Positions 16,038-24,558 of a stretch of 64,000 nt of DNA are shown in pieces (the first letter of the stretch is position 1; every line of letters begins with the position of its first letter). Both the position numbers and the translations under genes were made by a program. The stretch lies in NCBI GenBank assembly GCA_963169655.1, contig CAUJCM010000004.1, forward strand, positions 229,239 to 293,238, written 5' to 3'. Under the pieces are notes generated by a model, which saw only the letters and a program-made list of their open reading frames with translations, searched no databases and had not been told where the DNA came from. Source of the stretch: Patescibacteria group bacterium. GTDB lineage: Bacteria > Patescibacteriota > Gracilibacteria > UBA1369.

Positions 16038-16535
16038 TTAAAACATAGAAGCCTGCTTATTTTTTTTAAGAAGCAGGTTTTTATTTTGTTTAGTTTTATT
16101 TTGTGATTTAGTTTTATTTTGAAATTCTTCAGCTTTTTTTAAAGCTAATTGGTCACAATAATTATTATATATATTCTTATGATGAGCTTTTACCCAATCA
16201 ATTTTAAAATTAATTTTTGGTAATATTTTATCTATCTCTAACCATAGATCTTGATTGGCTTTTTTCTTCCAACCCTGATTAATGGTTTGTACAATTAAAT
16301 TTGAATCTGAATAAATTTGTAATTTTTTATCCGGATATTTTTTTAAAAAATATTTTAAGGATTCTAAGAGAGCTGTCATTTCCATTCTATTATTTGTTGT
16401 ATCAACTTCTCCACCAGATTTTTGATCAAAAATATCTTTAAGATTATTATTTTGCTCCTTTAAAACAATAAAGGCCCAACCACCTGGTCCAGGATTGCCA
16501 ATACAACTACCATCTGTATAAACGATCATTTCCAA
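16038..16535 (-). CDS. rnhA: Ribonuclease HI
   Basis: A 165-residue RNase H that cleaves the RNA strand of RNA-DNA hybrids, for example at primers and R-loops. The four catalytic carboxylates are visible: Asp8 in YTDGSCIGNPGPGG, Glu52 in NRMEMTALL, Asp77 in YSDSNLIV, and Asp128 in NNYCDQLA. The C-terminal 25 residues form a Lys/Asn/Gln-rich tail, an extension beyond the E. coli length of 155. The end of the gene contains the terminator of the convergent trxA gene. A single-copy, free-standing gene. Confidence 0.95.
   Translation of the reverse strand: MEMIVYTDGSCIGNPGPGGWAFIVLKEQNNNLKDIFDQKSGGEVDTTNNRMEMTALLESLKYFLKKYPDKKLQIYSDSNLIVQTINQGWKKKANQDLWLEIDKILPKINFKIDWVKAHHKNIYNNYCDQLALKKAEEFQNKTKSQNKTKQNKNLLLKKNKQASMF
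16052..16083 (+). terminator. trxA terminator located inside rnhA coding sequence
   Basis: CCTGCTT (16052-16058) pairs with AAGCAGG (16071-16077), followed by TTTTTATTTT on the plus strand. It lies 24 bases past the trxA stop and encodes part of the C-terminal tail of the minus-strand RNase HI. The T-rich loop means it could work on the minus strand less well. Confidence 0.75.
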
Positions 16536-16721
16536 TGTTTTTTATTTTTTATAATATTTTTATTTATCACTCTTTTAATTTAACAGAAGATAAAACTTTT
16601 TTAAATTATAAAATATATTCGTATATTATTAGATAATTTTGTTGCTATTTTTGTCAAAGTTTTGGTATTATATATTTGTTTTGGAAAACCAAAATAAATA
16701 ATTATTTAAACACAAAAAATT

Positions 16722-16874
16722 ATGCCAGTAAAAAAGAAAGCAGTAAAAAAAGCTCCTGCTAAAAAAGTAGCTAAGAAAGTTGTAAAAAAGGCTCCTGCTA
16801 AAAAAGTAGCAAAGAAAGTTGTAAAGAAAGCTCCTGCTAAAAAGGTAGCCAAGAAAGCAACTAAAAAAAGATAA
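16722..16874 (+). CDS. Histone H1-like Lys/Ala/Pro-repeat protein (50 aa)
   Basis: A 50-residue protein made almost only of K, A, V and P. It contains three copies of the unit KKAPAKKVAKK separated by VV, with a short MPVKKKAV start and a KATKKR end. Such tails resemble eukaryotic histone H1 C-termini and bacterial H1-like proteins (AlgP, HctA/B and others), which bind and compact DNA. With about 24 lysines it must be strongly cationic. The start is chosen because the ATG follows an AT-rich leader and the whole frame is the repeat. A clear terminator follows at 16897, so it is a single-gene transcript. The nucleoid role is inferred from composition. Confidence 0.8.
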   Translation: MPVKKKAVKKAPAKKVAKKVVKKAPAKKVAKKVVKKAPAKKVAKKATKKR

Positions 16875-16896
16875 TTGAATTTTATCAAAAAAAATG

Positions 16897-16921
16897 AGCC
16901 CTAAAATAGGGCTTTTTTTTA
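16897..16921 (+). terminator. Terminator of the histone-like gene
   Basis: AGCCCTA (16897-16903), loop AAA, TAGGGCT (16907-16913), then eight further T. It sits 22 bases after the stop codon at 16872-16874. Confidence 0.9.
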
Positions 16922-16987
16922 TTTTCATTTTATGTGTTTCCTTGTATGCTAGGTAATAATAGAAAGTATTAGTGAAAAATAAATTAC

Positions 16988-19456
16988 ATGGCAAAGAAAA
17001 AAAAGAAAATTGAGAAGAGTAAAAAGAAAAATAAGTCTTTAAAAAAGCAGAAAAAAGTAGAAATAAAAAAACCATCACTAGAAGTAACTAATAGTGATAA
17101 AAAAGAAATTAAAAAAGATACAATAAAAGTATTGGACAGTGAACAATTACTACCTTTGAAGGTTGTGGGGACAATAGATAGTGAAAATCTATCTCCTAGT
17201 AAAAAGCCTGTGAGTAAATGGAGGAAATTATCTTCTAAAACTTATGAAAGATTAAAAAGTTTACTATTTCCTATAAAAATTATTTTAATAATTGTTCTCA
17301 TATTTATAGTCTTAATAGGAATTGGAGTATTTACAGTCTTTCATATTTGGGGGCAAGACTTACCAGATGTAAGAAGTTTAAAAGAAACAAATTTTGCAGA
17401 AACGACGACAATTTACGATAGGTCCGGGAATGTTTTATATAAGATTTTTGGAGAAGAAAACAGAACTTATTTACCTTTAAAATCTATAAATCAAAAAGTA
17501 ATAGATGCTACAATTTCAATTGAAGACAAGAAATTTTATAGTCATTTTGGATTTGATCCGATAGGTATTGTCAGAGCGCAATTAAATAATTTAAAAGAAG
17601 ATAGTAAGATTCAGGGAGCTTCTACTATCACACAACAATTAGCTAGAAATCTATATTTATCTCCCGAGCAAACTATTGATAGAAAAATTAAAGAATTACT
17701 TTTGTCATTACAAATCGAATGGTATTTCACAAAAGATGAAATTTTAGAAATGTATTTAAATAAAATTCCTTATGGATCTAATGCTTTTGGAATTGAGGCA
17801 GCTTCAAAAACTTTCTTTAATAAACCTTCTTCTCAATTAACATTACTTGAATCTGCGGTGCTAGCATCTCTACCGAAAGGAACTTCAAGATACTCACCTT
17901 ATGGGTCTCATGTACAAGATTTAATGGGATATTGTAAAGTTGAACAATGTAATTCGCCTGATGATACTAACTATGTTTGGGGAAGGAAAGATTTTGTTTT
18001 ACAAAGAATGCTTGAAGATAATAAAATAACTTTAGACCAATTTTTAGAAGCTTGGGAAGAAGGATTTGATTTAAAATTTGAAGTATTAAAACAAACTATT
18101 GTGGCTCCTCACTTTGTATTTTATGTAAAAGACTATTTAGAAAAAAAATATGGTCAAGAAATGGTAGAAAGTGGTGGCTTAACTGTAATCACAACTTTAG
18201 ACCCTACTTTACAAGAGAATGCTGAAAGAATTATTAATGAAAAATATGAAAGTAATATTAAAAAATATGGAGCTAATAATGCAGCTTTAGTTTCATTAGA
18301 TCCTAAAACAGGAGGTGTACTTGCTATGGTTGGATCAGTTGATTATTGGAATAATGATATTGATGGACAAGTCAATGTAACAACAAGTTTGAGACAACCT
18401 GGATCTGCATTTAAGCCATTAGTATATGCTAATGCTATAAATTCTTCTGGAATGGGATCTGGAACAATTTTGGCTGACTATAAAACTAAATTTGCAGACA
18501 ATTATATTCCTGTGAACTCAGATAATACATATCAAGGTAGAATGACCATTAGAAAAGCATTGGCCACTTCAAGGAATATCCCTGCAGTTAAAGCTTGGTT
18601 TATTGGTGGTGGTGAAGAAAAATTATTGGAATTTTTAAATAAAGTAGGCGTTAAAAGTTTGCAAGAATATAAAGATAAATATAATAGTAATCCTGAACGA
18701 AAATGGGATTTTGCTTATGGACCTTCCATGGCTTTAGGTAGTGGAGAAGTAAAATTGTTGGATTTGGTTGGGGCTTTTGCAACCTTTGCTAATAATGGAA
18801 GATATAATCCAGTTAATCCAATTTTAGAAATTAGAGATAGAAATGGAAATGTGATTGAAAAACAAGAAGATAAGGGTGAACAAGTAATATCTTCTGAAAC
18901 TGCATTTATTATTAATTCTATTTTATCTGATGTTAGTGCTAGACCTGCTGGTTCATGGAGAAATAATTTAACTATTGCAGGTCAAAATATAGCTGTAAAA
19001 ACTGGTACTTCTAATAAAAAAATTGGCAAAACTAATTACCCTAATAATTTACTAACAATTGGCTATACTCCCACTATTATTTCTGGAACTTGGGTTGGTA
19101 ATTCTAATGGGAAACAAACTTTTTTAAGTGCCTGGGGACTTTATACTGCTGCACCAATTAATACTGCTTTCCTTGCTGCTGCCCTAGAAGGTAAAGAAAT
19201 GGTTCCATTTGATCAACCAGAGGGAATTATAAAAGTAGGAAATGACTTCTACCCTCCAAATTGGGAAAAAAATAAAACTTATGATACATTCAAACCTTTA
19301 GTTTTAAAGGATTGTAGCGATGAAGATAGGAAAAAAGATCCTGTAGCATGTAAATCTGCTGAACAACAGGCTAAAGATGATGCGGCTAAAAAGGCTACTG
19401 AAGATGCAGCTGCCCAAGCGAGAGGACCTGAAAGACCTTTAAATACAGGAGAGTAA
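16988..19456 (+). CDS. Class A penicillin-binding protein (PBP1A type)
   Basis: An 822-residue bifunctional peptidoglycan synthase. The cytosolic N-terminus is extremely Lys-rich (residues 2-45); the single membrane helix is at about 94-119. The GT51 glycosyltransferase domain shows IEDKKFYSHFGFDPIG with catalytic Glu179, QGASTITQQLARNLYL (209-224), and EILEMYLNKIPYGSNAFGIE (251-270). The transpeptidase has SAFK (Ser473-Lys476), SRN at 528-530 and KTGTS from Lys671. The Ala/Lys-rich tail is probably disordered. It polymerises lipid II and crosslinks strands at the outer face of the membrane. It shows that the organism makes its own peptidoglycan wall, in keeping with the amidase and SLH genes in the window. 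Confidence 0.95.
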   Translation: MAKKKKKIEKSKKKNKSLKKQKKVEIKKPSLEVTNSDKKEIKKDTIKVLDSEQLLPLKVVGTIDSENLSPSKKPVSKWRKLSSKTYERLKSLLFPIKIILIIVLIFIVLIGIGVFTVFHIWGQDLPDVRSLKETNFAETTTIYDRSGNVLYKIFGEENRTYLPLKSINQKVIDATISIEDKKFYSHFGFDPIGIVRAQLNNLKEDSKIQGASTITQQLARNLYLSPEQTIDRKIKELLLSLQIEWYFTKDEILEMYLNKIPYGSNAFGIEAASKTFFNKPSSQLTLLESAVLASLPKGTSRYSPYGSHVQDLMGYCKVEQCNSPDDTNYVWGRKDFVLQRMLEDNKITLDQFLEAWEEGFDLKFEVLKQTIVAPHFVFYVKDYLEKKYGQEMVESGGLTVITTLDPTLQENAERIINEKYESNIKKYGANNAALVSLDPKTGGVLAMVGSVDYWNNDIDGQVNVTTSLRQPGSAFKPLVYANAINSSGMGSGTILADYKTKFADNYIPVNSDNTYQGRMTIRKALATSRNIPAVKAWFIGGGEEKLLEFLNKVGVKSLQEYKDKYNSNPERKWDFAYGPSMALGSGEVKLLDLVGAFATFANNGRYNPVNPILEIRDRNGNVIEKQEDKGEQVISSETAFIINSILSDVSARPAGSWRNNLTIAGQNIAVKTGTSNKKIGKTNYPNNLLTIGYTPTIISGTWVGNSNGKQTFLSAWGLYTAAPINTAFLAAALEGKEMVPFDQPEGIIKVGNDFYPPNWEKNKTYDTFKPLVLKDCSDEDRKKDPVACKSAEQQAKDDAAKKATEDAAAQARGPERPLNTGE

Positions 19457-19481
19457 AAATATTATTTAGATTAAATTATTT

Positions 19482-19793
19482 ATGAAAGATATAGGGGTTA
19501 TAAGTAAAGATATTATTACCAAAAATAGAATTATTTCAGCATTAAAAGAACAAGATTATAATGTGACTGTGATAAATGGGGCTATATTTGATGAAAATGC
19601 ATTTGACTATATTTTATTAGATTTAAATGATCCAATGGCTGATTTAATTATTAAAAATTATGCCAAAAAAATTATTGCTTTTGGTTCGGCAAGTGATGAT
19701 AAGAAGTTAAAGATGGCAAAAGATGGAGGAAGTTATCGTGTCTATAAAAATGGAGAATTTTTTAAGAAAATCTTACTGAATTTTAAATTATAG
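19482..19793 (+). CDS. Small receiver-like hypothetical protein
   Basis: A 103-residue alpha/beta protein. The pattern IGVISKDIITKNRIISALKEQDYNVTVI then FDYILLDLND resembles the first half of a CheY-like receiver, with an Asp (in LLDLND) at the usual phosphorylation strand, followed by IIAFGSAS and a basic end (SYRVYKNGEF). It is shorter than a standard receiver (about 120), and the acidic pair near the N-terminus is not clear. It lies 25 bases after the PBP gene and four bases before the methyltransferase gene, so it is probably part of that operon. The receiver reading is tentative. Confidence 0.5.
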   Translation: MKDIGVISKDIITKNRIISALKEQDYNVTVINGAIFDENAFDYILLDLNDPMADLIIKNYAKKIIAFGSASDDKKLKMAKDGGSYRVYKNGEFFKKILLNFKL

Positions 19794-19797
19794 TAAG

Positions 19798-20781
19798 ATG
19801 ATAAGTGATTTAATTCAAAAAGCTTGGTTAAAAAGAAAAGATTATATTGAGAAAAACAAGATTAATACTTTTAGACTAATTATAAAAGAGGAATTAAACT
19901 TGCCTATTGCTGTCGATATTTATCAGAATTTAGAGAGGAAAATTGCAATTTTACAAATCTATCAACCAGATATTGACCAGAAAGCTTTGCGGAATTTAAA
20001 AGAAATCTTGAAAGTTAAATTTGATATTAGTGAATTCTTTGAGAAGAAAAGATATAAGGTTGAGAAAAAAGATATTTTTGGAGGAAATTTAAAGGAAGAA
20101 GCTGAAGAAATGATTATTGAAGAATATGGTCAGAAATTTATTATTAATTTAAATAATTATTTAGATACAGGGCTTTTTTTGGACCATAGAGAAACTAGGA
20201 AAATGGTTAAAGACTTTTGTGAGGAATTTGTAAAAAAAAATAATAGGAAGGCTACAATTTTAAATTTATTTGCATATACTGGATCTTTTTCAGTGTATGC
20301 TTGTAAAGGAGGAGCAGAAATGACACATACCGTAGATTTATCTAAAACATATTGTGATTGGGCGAGGAGAAATTTAGATTTAAATAAATGTCCAAGTGAT
20401 AAAAACTGGATTTATAAAATGGATAGCTTTGAATTTTTTAAATATGCTGAGAAAAAAGGTTTGAGTTTTGACTTAATAATAATTGACCCACCAACTTTTG
20501 CGAGAAATAAAAGTATTAATTTCTCTGTACAGAGAGATCATAAAAAATTAATTTTAGAAGCAAGTAAGCTTTTGAAAAATGGGGGTAAAATTATTTTTTC
20601 TAATAATTGTTTGGATTTTATATTAGCTCGAGATTTAAGAGAAAAATTTAGAATTACAAATATACAAAAGAAAACAATACCTATTGATTTTTATATTGAG
20701 GAGAAAGATTTAGACTTGAGTGGATTCAGAGAATCAACTTTTATAAATCAAATACACAATGCTTTTTTGATAGAAAGGTGA
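19798..20781 (+). CDS. RlmK/RlmI-like 23S rRNA methyltransferase
   Basis: A 327-residue SAM-dependent methyltransferase like the C-terminal half of E. coli RlmKL (m7G2069) and RlmI. Visible motifs are YLDTGLFLDHRETRKMV (about 120-136), the SAM loop LNLFAYTGSFSVYACKGGA (about 157-175), VDLSKTYCDWARRNLDLN, the catalytic-type IIDPPTFAR (about 229-237), and FSNNC followed by a basic end. The N-terminal 100 residues correspond to the substrate-binding region. The DPPTF motif fits RlmK better than RlmI but the exact target is uncertain. It ends in TGA. It joins three other rRNA methyltransferase genes in this window (rsmI, rlmH, RlmD type). Confidence 0.82.
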   Translation: MISDLIQKAWLKRKDYIEKNKINTFRLIIKEELNLPIAVDIYQNLERKIAILQIYQPDIDQKALRNLKEILKVKFDISEFFEKKRYKVEKKDIFGGNLKEEAEEMIIEEYGQKFIINLNNYLDTGLFLDHRETRKMVKDFCEEFVKKNNRKATILNLFAYTGSFSVYACKGGAEMTHTVDLSKTYCDWARRNLDLNKCPSDKNWIYKMDSFEFFKYAEKKGLSFDLIIIDPPTFARNKSINFSVQRDHKKLILEASKLLKNGGKIIFSNNCLDFILARDLREKFRITNIQKKTIPIDFYIEEKDLDLSGFRESTFINQIHNAFLIER

Positions 20782-20943
20782 GAAGATTAATGGACTTTTT
20801 ATCATTTATTAAATAAAAAAGCTTAATTTTATATATATTTATTTATTTGTTAAGAGCTCCACTTTTTTAAGAATTTTTTAACCTATTTTAAAAAAAGATT
20901 GAAAAAATGAATTTTTCCAGTAAAATCCAGTAAGTAAATAGAT

Positions 20944-21018
20944 GCGGGTGTAGTATAGTGGCTATTATCACAGCCTTCCAAGCTGAGGACAGGGGTTCGA
21001 TTCCCCTCACCCGCTCCA
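20944..21018 (+). tRNA. tRNA-Gly (anticodon UCC), CCA encoded
   Basis: The acceptor stem GCGGGTG (20944-20950) pairs with CACCCGC (21008-21014), the anticodon loop is CTTCCAA giving UCC, and the T-arm is AGGGGTTCGATTCCCCT. CCA is encoded at 21016-21018. It reads GGA/GGG glycine codons. The anticodon is not UCA, so there is no sign here of a UGA-decoding glycine tRNA. Confidence 0.95.
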
Positions 21019-21037
21019 GAATTTGACGCTAAAATTT

Positions 21038-21394
21038 ATGAATAAAACAATTTCAATATTGATGGTTATTGTTTTACCTTTTATAGTTGGTTGTAAAAAT
21101 CAAGATTTTCAATCTGGATATCAATGGGCACAGAATAATGATATTCAATCTTTTGATGTATGTCAGAAAGAATTTGGAACTGGAGATAAGGAAGATGGAT
21201 GTAATGAATATATTAAAAAAAATTATACAGGATATCAAAAGTTTAAAGGAAAAGATTGTACAGAAGACTGTAGTGGTCATATAGCTGGTTATGAATGGGC
21301 AAAAAAGAAAGACATTAGTACAATAAATTCTTGTAATGGTAATTCAATTTCTTTTAAAGAAGGATGTGAATCTTATGTAAGAGAAAACTATTAA
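21038..21394 (+). CDS. Small cysteine-rich lipoprotein with two internal repeats
   Basis: A 118-residue lipoprotein. I start it at the ATG at 21038 rather than an upstream TTG, because this gives a compact signal peptide (NKTISILMVIVLPFIVGC) with a lipobox cysteine at residue 19. The mature part contains two related units: SGYQWAQNNDIQSFDVC...DGCNEYIKKNY and AGYEWAKKKDISTINSC...EGCESYVRENY, joined by DCTEDCSGH. Each unit has G-Y-x-W-A and paired cysteines, suggesting two small disulfide-bonded domains. It is anchored on the outer face of the membrane. Function is unknown. It lies between tRNA-Gly and a second small lipoprotein, probably as one transcript. Confidence 0.75.
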   Translation: MNKTISILMVIVLPFIVGCKNQDFQSGYQWAQNNDIQSFDVCQKEFGTGDKEDGCNEYIKKNYTGYQKFKGKDCTEDCSGHIAGYEWAKKKDISTINSCNGNSISFKEGCESYVRENY

Positions 21395-21407
21395 TTAATA
21401 AAAACTT

Positions 21408-21575
21408 ATGAAAACCAAATTTTTTAAAAATCCTATATTTCCAATAATATTAATTTTAGGTGGAGTATTATTAGGTTGTGACTTAAACAAAAATATTAGT
21501 GATGAGGATAAAACTACTGTTGATGTTACTGAAGTTAAAGTAGATGAAAAAGCCCCTCAAAATAATGAAGGTTGA
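21408..21575 (+). CDS. Very small lipoprotein (55 aa)
   Basis: A 55-residue protein with a signal peptide and lipobox (ILILGGVLLGC, Cys24) followed by only about 31 mature residues rich in Asp, Glu, Lys and Thr. It begins 13 bases after the preceding lipoprotein gene and ends with TGA. The mature part has no recognisable fold and is probably a disordered tether or peptide. I include it because the signal sequence and lipobox are clear and because it continues a two-lipoprotein unit. No family is recognised. Confidence 0.55.
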   Translation: MKTKFFKNPIFPIILILGGVLLGCDLNKNISDEDKTTVDVTEVKVDEKAPQNNEG

Positions 21576-21757
21576 AACAAAATCTGACTTAAAATTATTT
21601 ACTCTAGATTAATAAGAAGACTACAGTATCGGTTAATATACATAGACTGACTAAGTAAAATTGTAGTAAGAAGCATATAAAGAAATTGTTTAAATTAGTA
21701 CAATAGATGAGAAGTTTTTATACTTCATAAACTTATCTTGTTTATTTTATAAAAAAC

Positions 21758-22543
21758 TTAAATTTTTAAATGAATTGGGTCTGTTATGCCAATTATTACT
21801 TTATCAATATTTTTTCTTACTACATCTTCCATGACTGTTTGTATTAGTAAATCCTTTGTTTTTATACCTTTTTTCTTTTTAAATTCTTCTAGTTTTTCCC
21901 AGAAAACATTATCTACTTTATGACTCCTTTGATCTTGTGCATTAAAATTATAATTTCTTTCCTTTAGAATCATTCCATGATAAAAGATACTTCTTACCCA
22001 AATTTCTCCAGAAAAATTGGATATATATGAAGGCATTGGTAAACTGATTATGTTATATGGTATTTGAATGCTATCAAAATATTTAGGTACCTTACCAGGA
22101 AAATACTCTGGTAATGAAACCCCTATTTTCTGAAAATGTCCATCTTTTTTGTAAGGTTCTAATTCCTTGCAAATATAATTTATATCAAAAGATTGATGCC
22201 AATTATGTAATTGAAAAGTATGTATATTTTGAGAGGTATAACGTTTTAAGCAATTATATATTTTTTCTTTAATATATTTTGAAGGATAATATTCTCTTAT
22301 ATCCAGTTTTGATGTCATTAAATCTGGTTTTGTAATTGCTGGTAATTTTGTTGCAATTTTTAAAACGCCATCTTTAAAGTTACCAAGCTCGGCTTCGACT
22401 TTTCCATCTCCATACACCATGGCAGTATCATACTGATTAAAACCGTCTTCAAAAGCTTTTTTTATTATTACTTTAATGTCAACTTTTTTTCCAAAATCTC
22501 CACTCATGCCCCAAGTACCAATAATTATTTTGTCTTTATTCAT
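21758..22543 (-). CDS. Aldo/keto reductase family protein
   Basis: A 261-residue TIM-barrel oxidoreductase of the AKR superfamily. The catalytic tetrad is complete: Asp39 and Tyr44 in YDTAMVYGDGK, Lys66 in ATKLP, and His113 in LHNW. The N-terminus IIIGTWGMSGDFG is the typical first strand. It should reduce a carbonyl with NADPH. The C-terminal cofactor-binding end (KVIIGITDP) is present but short. It is the last gene of a three-gene minus-strand operon, overlapping the radical SAM gene by eight bases. The substrate is unknown; the linkage suggests that it acts on the product of the radical SAM enzyme. Confidence 0.85.
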   Translation of the reverse strand: MNKDKIIIGTWGMSGDFGKKVDIKVIIKKAFEDGFNQYDTAMVYGDGKVEAELGNFKDGVLKIATKLPAITKPDLMTSKLDIREYYPSKYIKEKIYNCLKRYTSQNIHTFQLHNWHQSFDINYICKELEPYKKDGHFQKIGVSLPEYFPGKVPKYFDSIQIPYNIISLPMPSYISNFSGEIWVRSIFYHGMILKERNYNFNAQDQRSHKVDNVFWEKLEEFKKKKGIKTKDLLIQTVMEDVVRKNIDKVIIGITDPIHLKI

Positions 22544-23780
22544 AGTATCGAGTTTCTATTATATTAGCTAAAGTTTTTAATATAGTAGTCCTTGCTGAAA
22601 AAGGCAAACTTTCAAATGCAGGTTTAGAAATTACTTTACCATCTGGAGTTACTTGTTTAATGTCAATACTGATATTTAATGATTGAAGATCTTCTCTAAC
22701 TTTTGCCAAGGTTTTGTTTAAGTCTTCTAATTTTAGCTTAGAAGCCATGCAGGTCTCTCTTTGTTCTTTAGAACATTTAGAAATATGACAATCATTTTCA
22801 TTAATTGCATAGGTTATGAGTCTATCAGAACACTTAAGAATATGAGCTAAAGCACAAGAAGAATGTTTAACTATAGGGATATGAGGTATAAGCTCTTGAC
22901 AGATTGACTTTACTTCTTCGTATAAATCATCCGGTAAATCCTTATGATTATCTTTTTTTTCTAAATCTGAGGGCCAAATTAAATTTCTATTTTGCAGACC
23001 ATATTCAATTCCCTCTGTCCATCTCAATCCACCAATAACAATTGCAGATACAGTTTTGCTGTTTAAATCTTTGGATGCCTGTTTTATAGCCGTCTTAATT
23101 TTTTCTGCTGTTGTCCCCCATTGTTTAACTAAAGGTCTTAAGTATAGAATAATTTTTGCCCCGAGAATACTTGCATTTTTTAGATTTAAAAATCTGTTAT
23201 TTTGAATTGGCTCTATTTCCTTATTTAAGGCTCCATAAGTAGGTGAGAATATTAGTGATTTTATCTTGGGTGTGATTTGAGCTATGCGTGGTAAAGCCTG
23301 ATTAGGAATACCAGCTTTGGTTACAATCCAAACTGGATTTTTAAAATTTCGTTTTATTAACTCATCTATTATTGTAAAAGTACTATTTAATACTTGGCCT
23401 ACTGCTAGTGGCTCAGTACTTGTGGTGCCAATACTTATTATAGTTTCATCTTTGATAAATATAGGAGTTCTAATAAGTGCTTCTACTATTTGAGCTTCAG
23501 TAAATTTTTTATAAGGTTCTGCTTTAATGGGCATATAACCATCTTTATCTAAATTTCTTTTTGAACCCTGCACATGGCAATAAGCACACTGCCAGCGGCA
23601 CCCTTTCCATAAGTCTATACTTAAAGATGAACTTGCAATACTAATACAAGAAAGAGGATCGTTTTCATCTTCTACCAATGATGCAAAATTTTCTTTGAAA
23701 AGTTCAAACTCTTGTTTAGTAACAGGATTTTTAACTATCACTTTACTTTGTTGATTAAGAATTTCTAATTTTTTCTTCAT
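22536..23780 (-). CDS. Radical SAM protein with extra cysteine-rich region
   Basis: A 414-residue radical SAM enzyme. The SAM cluster motif is C61-RWQ-C65-AY-C68 (CxxxCxxC) in IDLWKGCRWQCAYCHVQG. The GTTSTEPLAVGQ region corresponds to the GGE-type segment, and the barrel continues to about residue 300. A second cysteine group (C294, C309, C317, C331, C336, C344) follows, including HSSCALAHILKC and CHISKC, and could bind an auxiliary Fe-S cluster. The layout is similar to spore-photoproduct-lyase-like (SPL-like) radical SAM proteins, but the substrate cannot be told. The start ATG overlaps the end of the nucleotidyltransferase gene by four bases (translational coupling). Confidence 0.85.
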   Translation of the reverse strand: MKKKLEILNQQSKVIVKNPVTKQEFELFKENFASLVEDENDPLSCISIASSSLSIDLWKGCRWQCAYCHVQGSKRNLDKDGYMPIKAEPYKKFTEAQIVEALIRTPIFIKDETIISIGTTSTEPLAVGQVLNSTFTIIDELIKRNFKNPVWIVTKAGIPNQALPRIAQITPKIKSLIFSPTYGALNKEIEPIQNNRFLNLKNASILGAKIILYLRPLVKQWGTTAEKIKTAIKQASKDLNSKTVSAIVIGGLRWTEGIEYGLQNRNLIWPSDLEKKDNHKDLPDDLYEEVKSICQELIPHIPIVKHSSCALAHILKCSDRLITYAINENDCHISKCSKEQRETCMASKLKLEDLNKTLAKVREDLQSLNISIDIKQVTPDGKVISKPAFESLPFSARTTILKTLANIIETRYYE

Positions 23781-24505
23781 ATAAACTTACTTTTTAGATA
23801 TTCACACAGTTTGTCCAATTCATCTAATTTTGTATTTTTAATTAAGTCAAGCGATGTTTGCAATAAAATTTCAATATCTTTATTGTATACTAATGATTTT
23901 GATCCTTGAAAATATTTTCTTTGTTGAGAATAAGTTAGACGAATGATAAGAAATAGTATTTGTCCTTTTAATATTAATATTGAATTTAAATCAGCTCTTT
24001 TGATAGCTTGTTCCAATTGAGTAATACGCATTGATAAATCCTTTTTACAATAAGAAATAATGTAAGTGCGTAAACTTTCAGGATAAGGTATTACTAATTC
24101 CTTTAAACATTTAAGATCCTCTTCAGGAGTATCACTAATTATTTTCCCATTAGCTATATCTCCTAATAAACCTTCAGGGCACTCTGCCCCTATTGCCCAA
24201 GACTTATATATAGGGTCAATAGCTCCTAATAAAACATTATTTACTCTATTTTTGAGCTCTAAAATAGTACAAGGTGAAATGCCTATTTCAATTTTTTCAG
24301 AAGTGAATCTTAATGAACCGTCAATTTGCTGTTTATATCCATCCATTTCTTTTAAAATCTCTTTTATATGATGCTTGTTACTTAAAAGGATTAAATCAAG
24401 ATCTTTTAACATATCTGAATCCTTTTGAACAGCAGATCCTACCATTAATATTCCAGAATCTTTATCTATATTACAAATCTCTTTTGTGAAAAGATCTACT
24501 TCCAT
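23777..24505 (-). CDS. Nucleotidyltransferase-fold protein
   Basis: A 242-residue protein with an N-terminal nucleotidyltransferase (pol beta) signature: VGSAVQKDSDMLKDLDLILL at residues 22-41, with GS and the D-x-D pair (Asp35, Asp37), and a third acidic candidate in EKIEIGISP (near residue 73). The C-terminal half is helical (about 140-240), like the helical domains of minimal nucleotidyltransferases and aminoglycoside nucleotidyltransferases. It would transfer NMP to a small molecule, tRNA or protein. It is the first gene of the operon with the radical SAM and AKR genes, and its start lies 53 bases from the divergent AlaRS-like gene. Confidence 0.7.
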   Translation of the reverse strand: MEVDLFTKEICNIDKDSGILMVGSAVQKDSDMLKDLDLILLSNKHHIKEILKEMDGYKQQIDGSLRFTSEKIEIGISPCTILELKNRVNNVLLGAIDPIYKSWAIGAECPEGLLGDIANGKIISDTPEEDLKCLKELVIPYPESLRTYIISYCKKDLSMRITQLEQAIKRADLNSILILKGQILFLIIRLTYSQQRKYFQGSKSLVYNKDIEILLQTSLDLIKNTKLDELDKLCEYLKSKFI

Positions 24506-24558
24506 AATTATAAAATATTAAGTATTTTTGACTAAAATTTAATTTATTTTTTAATAAA

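Noticed and set aside
16668..17078. Long minus-strand frames rich in Phe and Leu opposite the histone-like and PBP genes
   Set aside because: They are mirror frames of Lys-rich codons on the plus strand and have no independent coding evidence.
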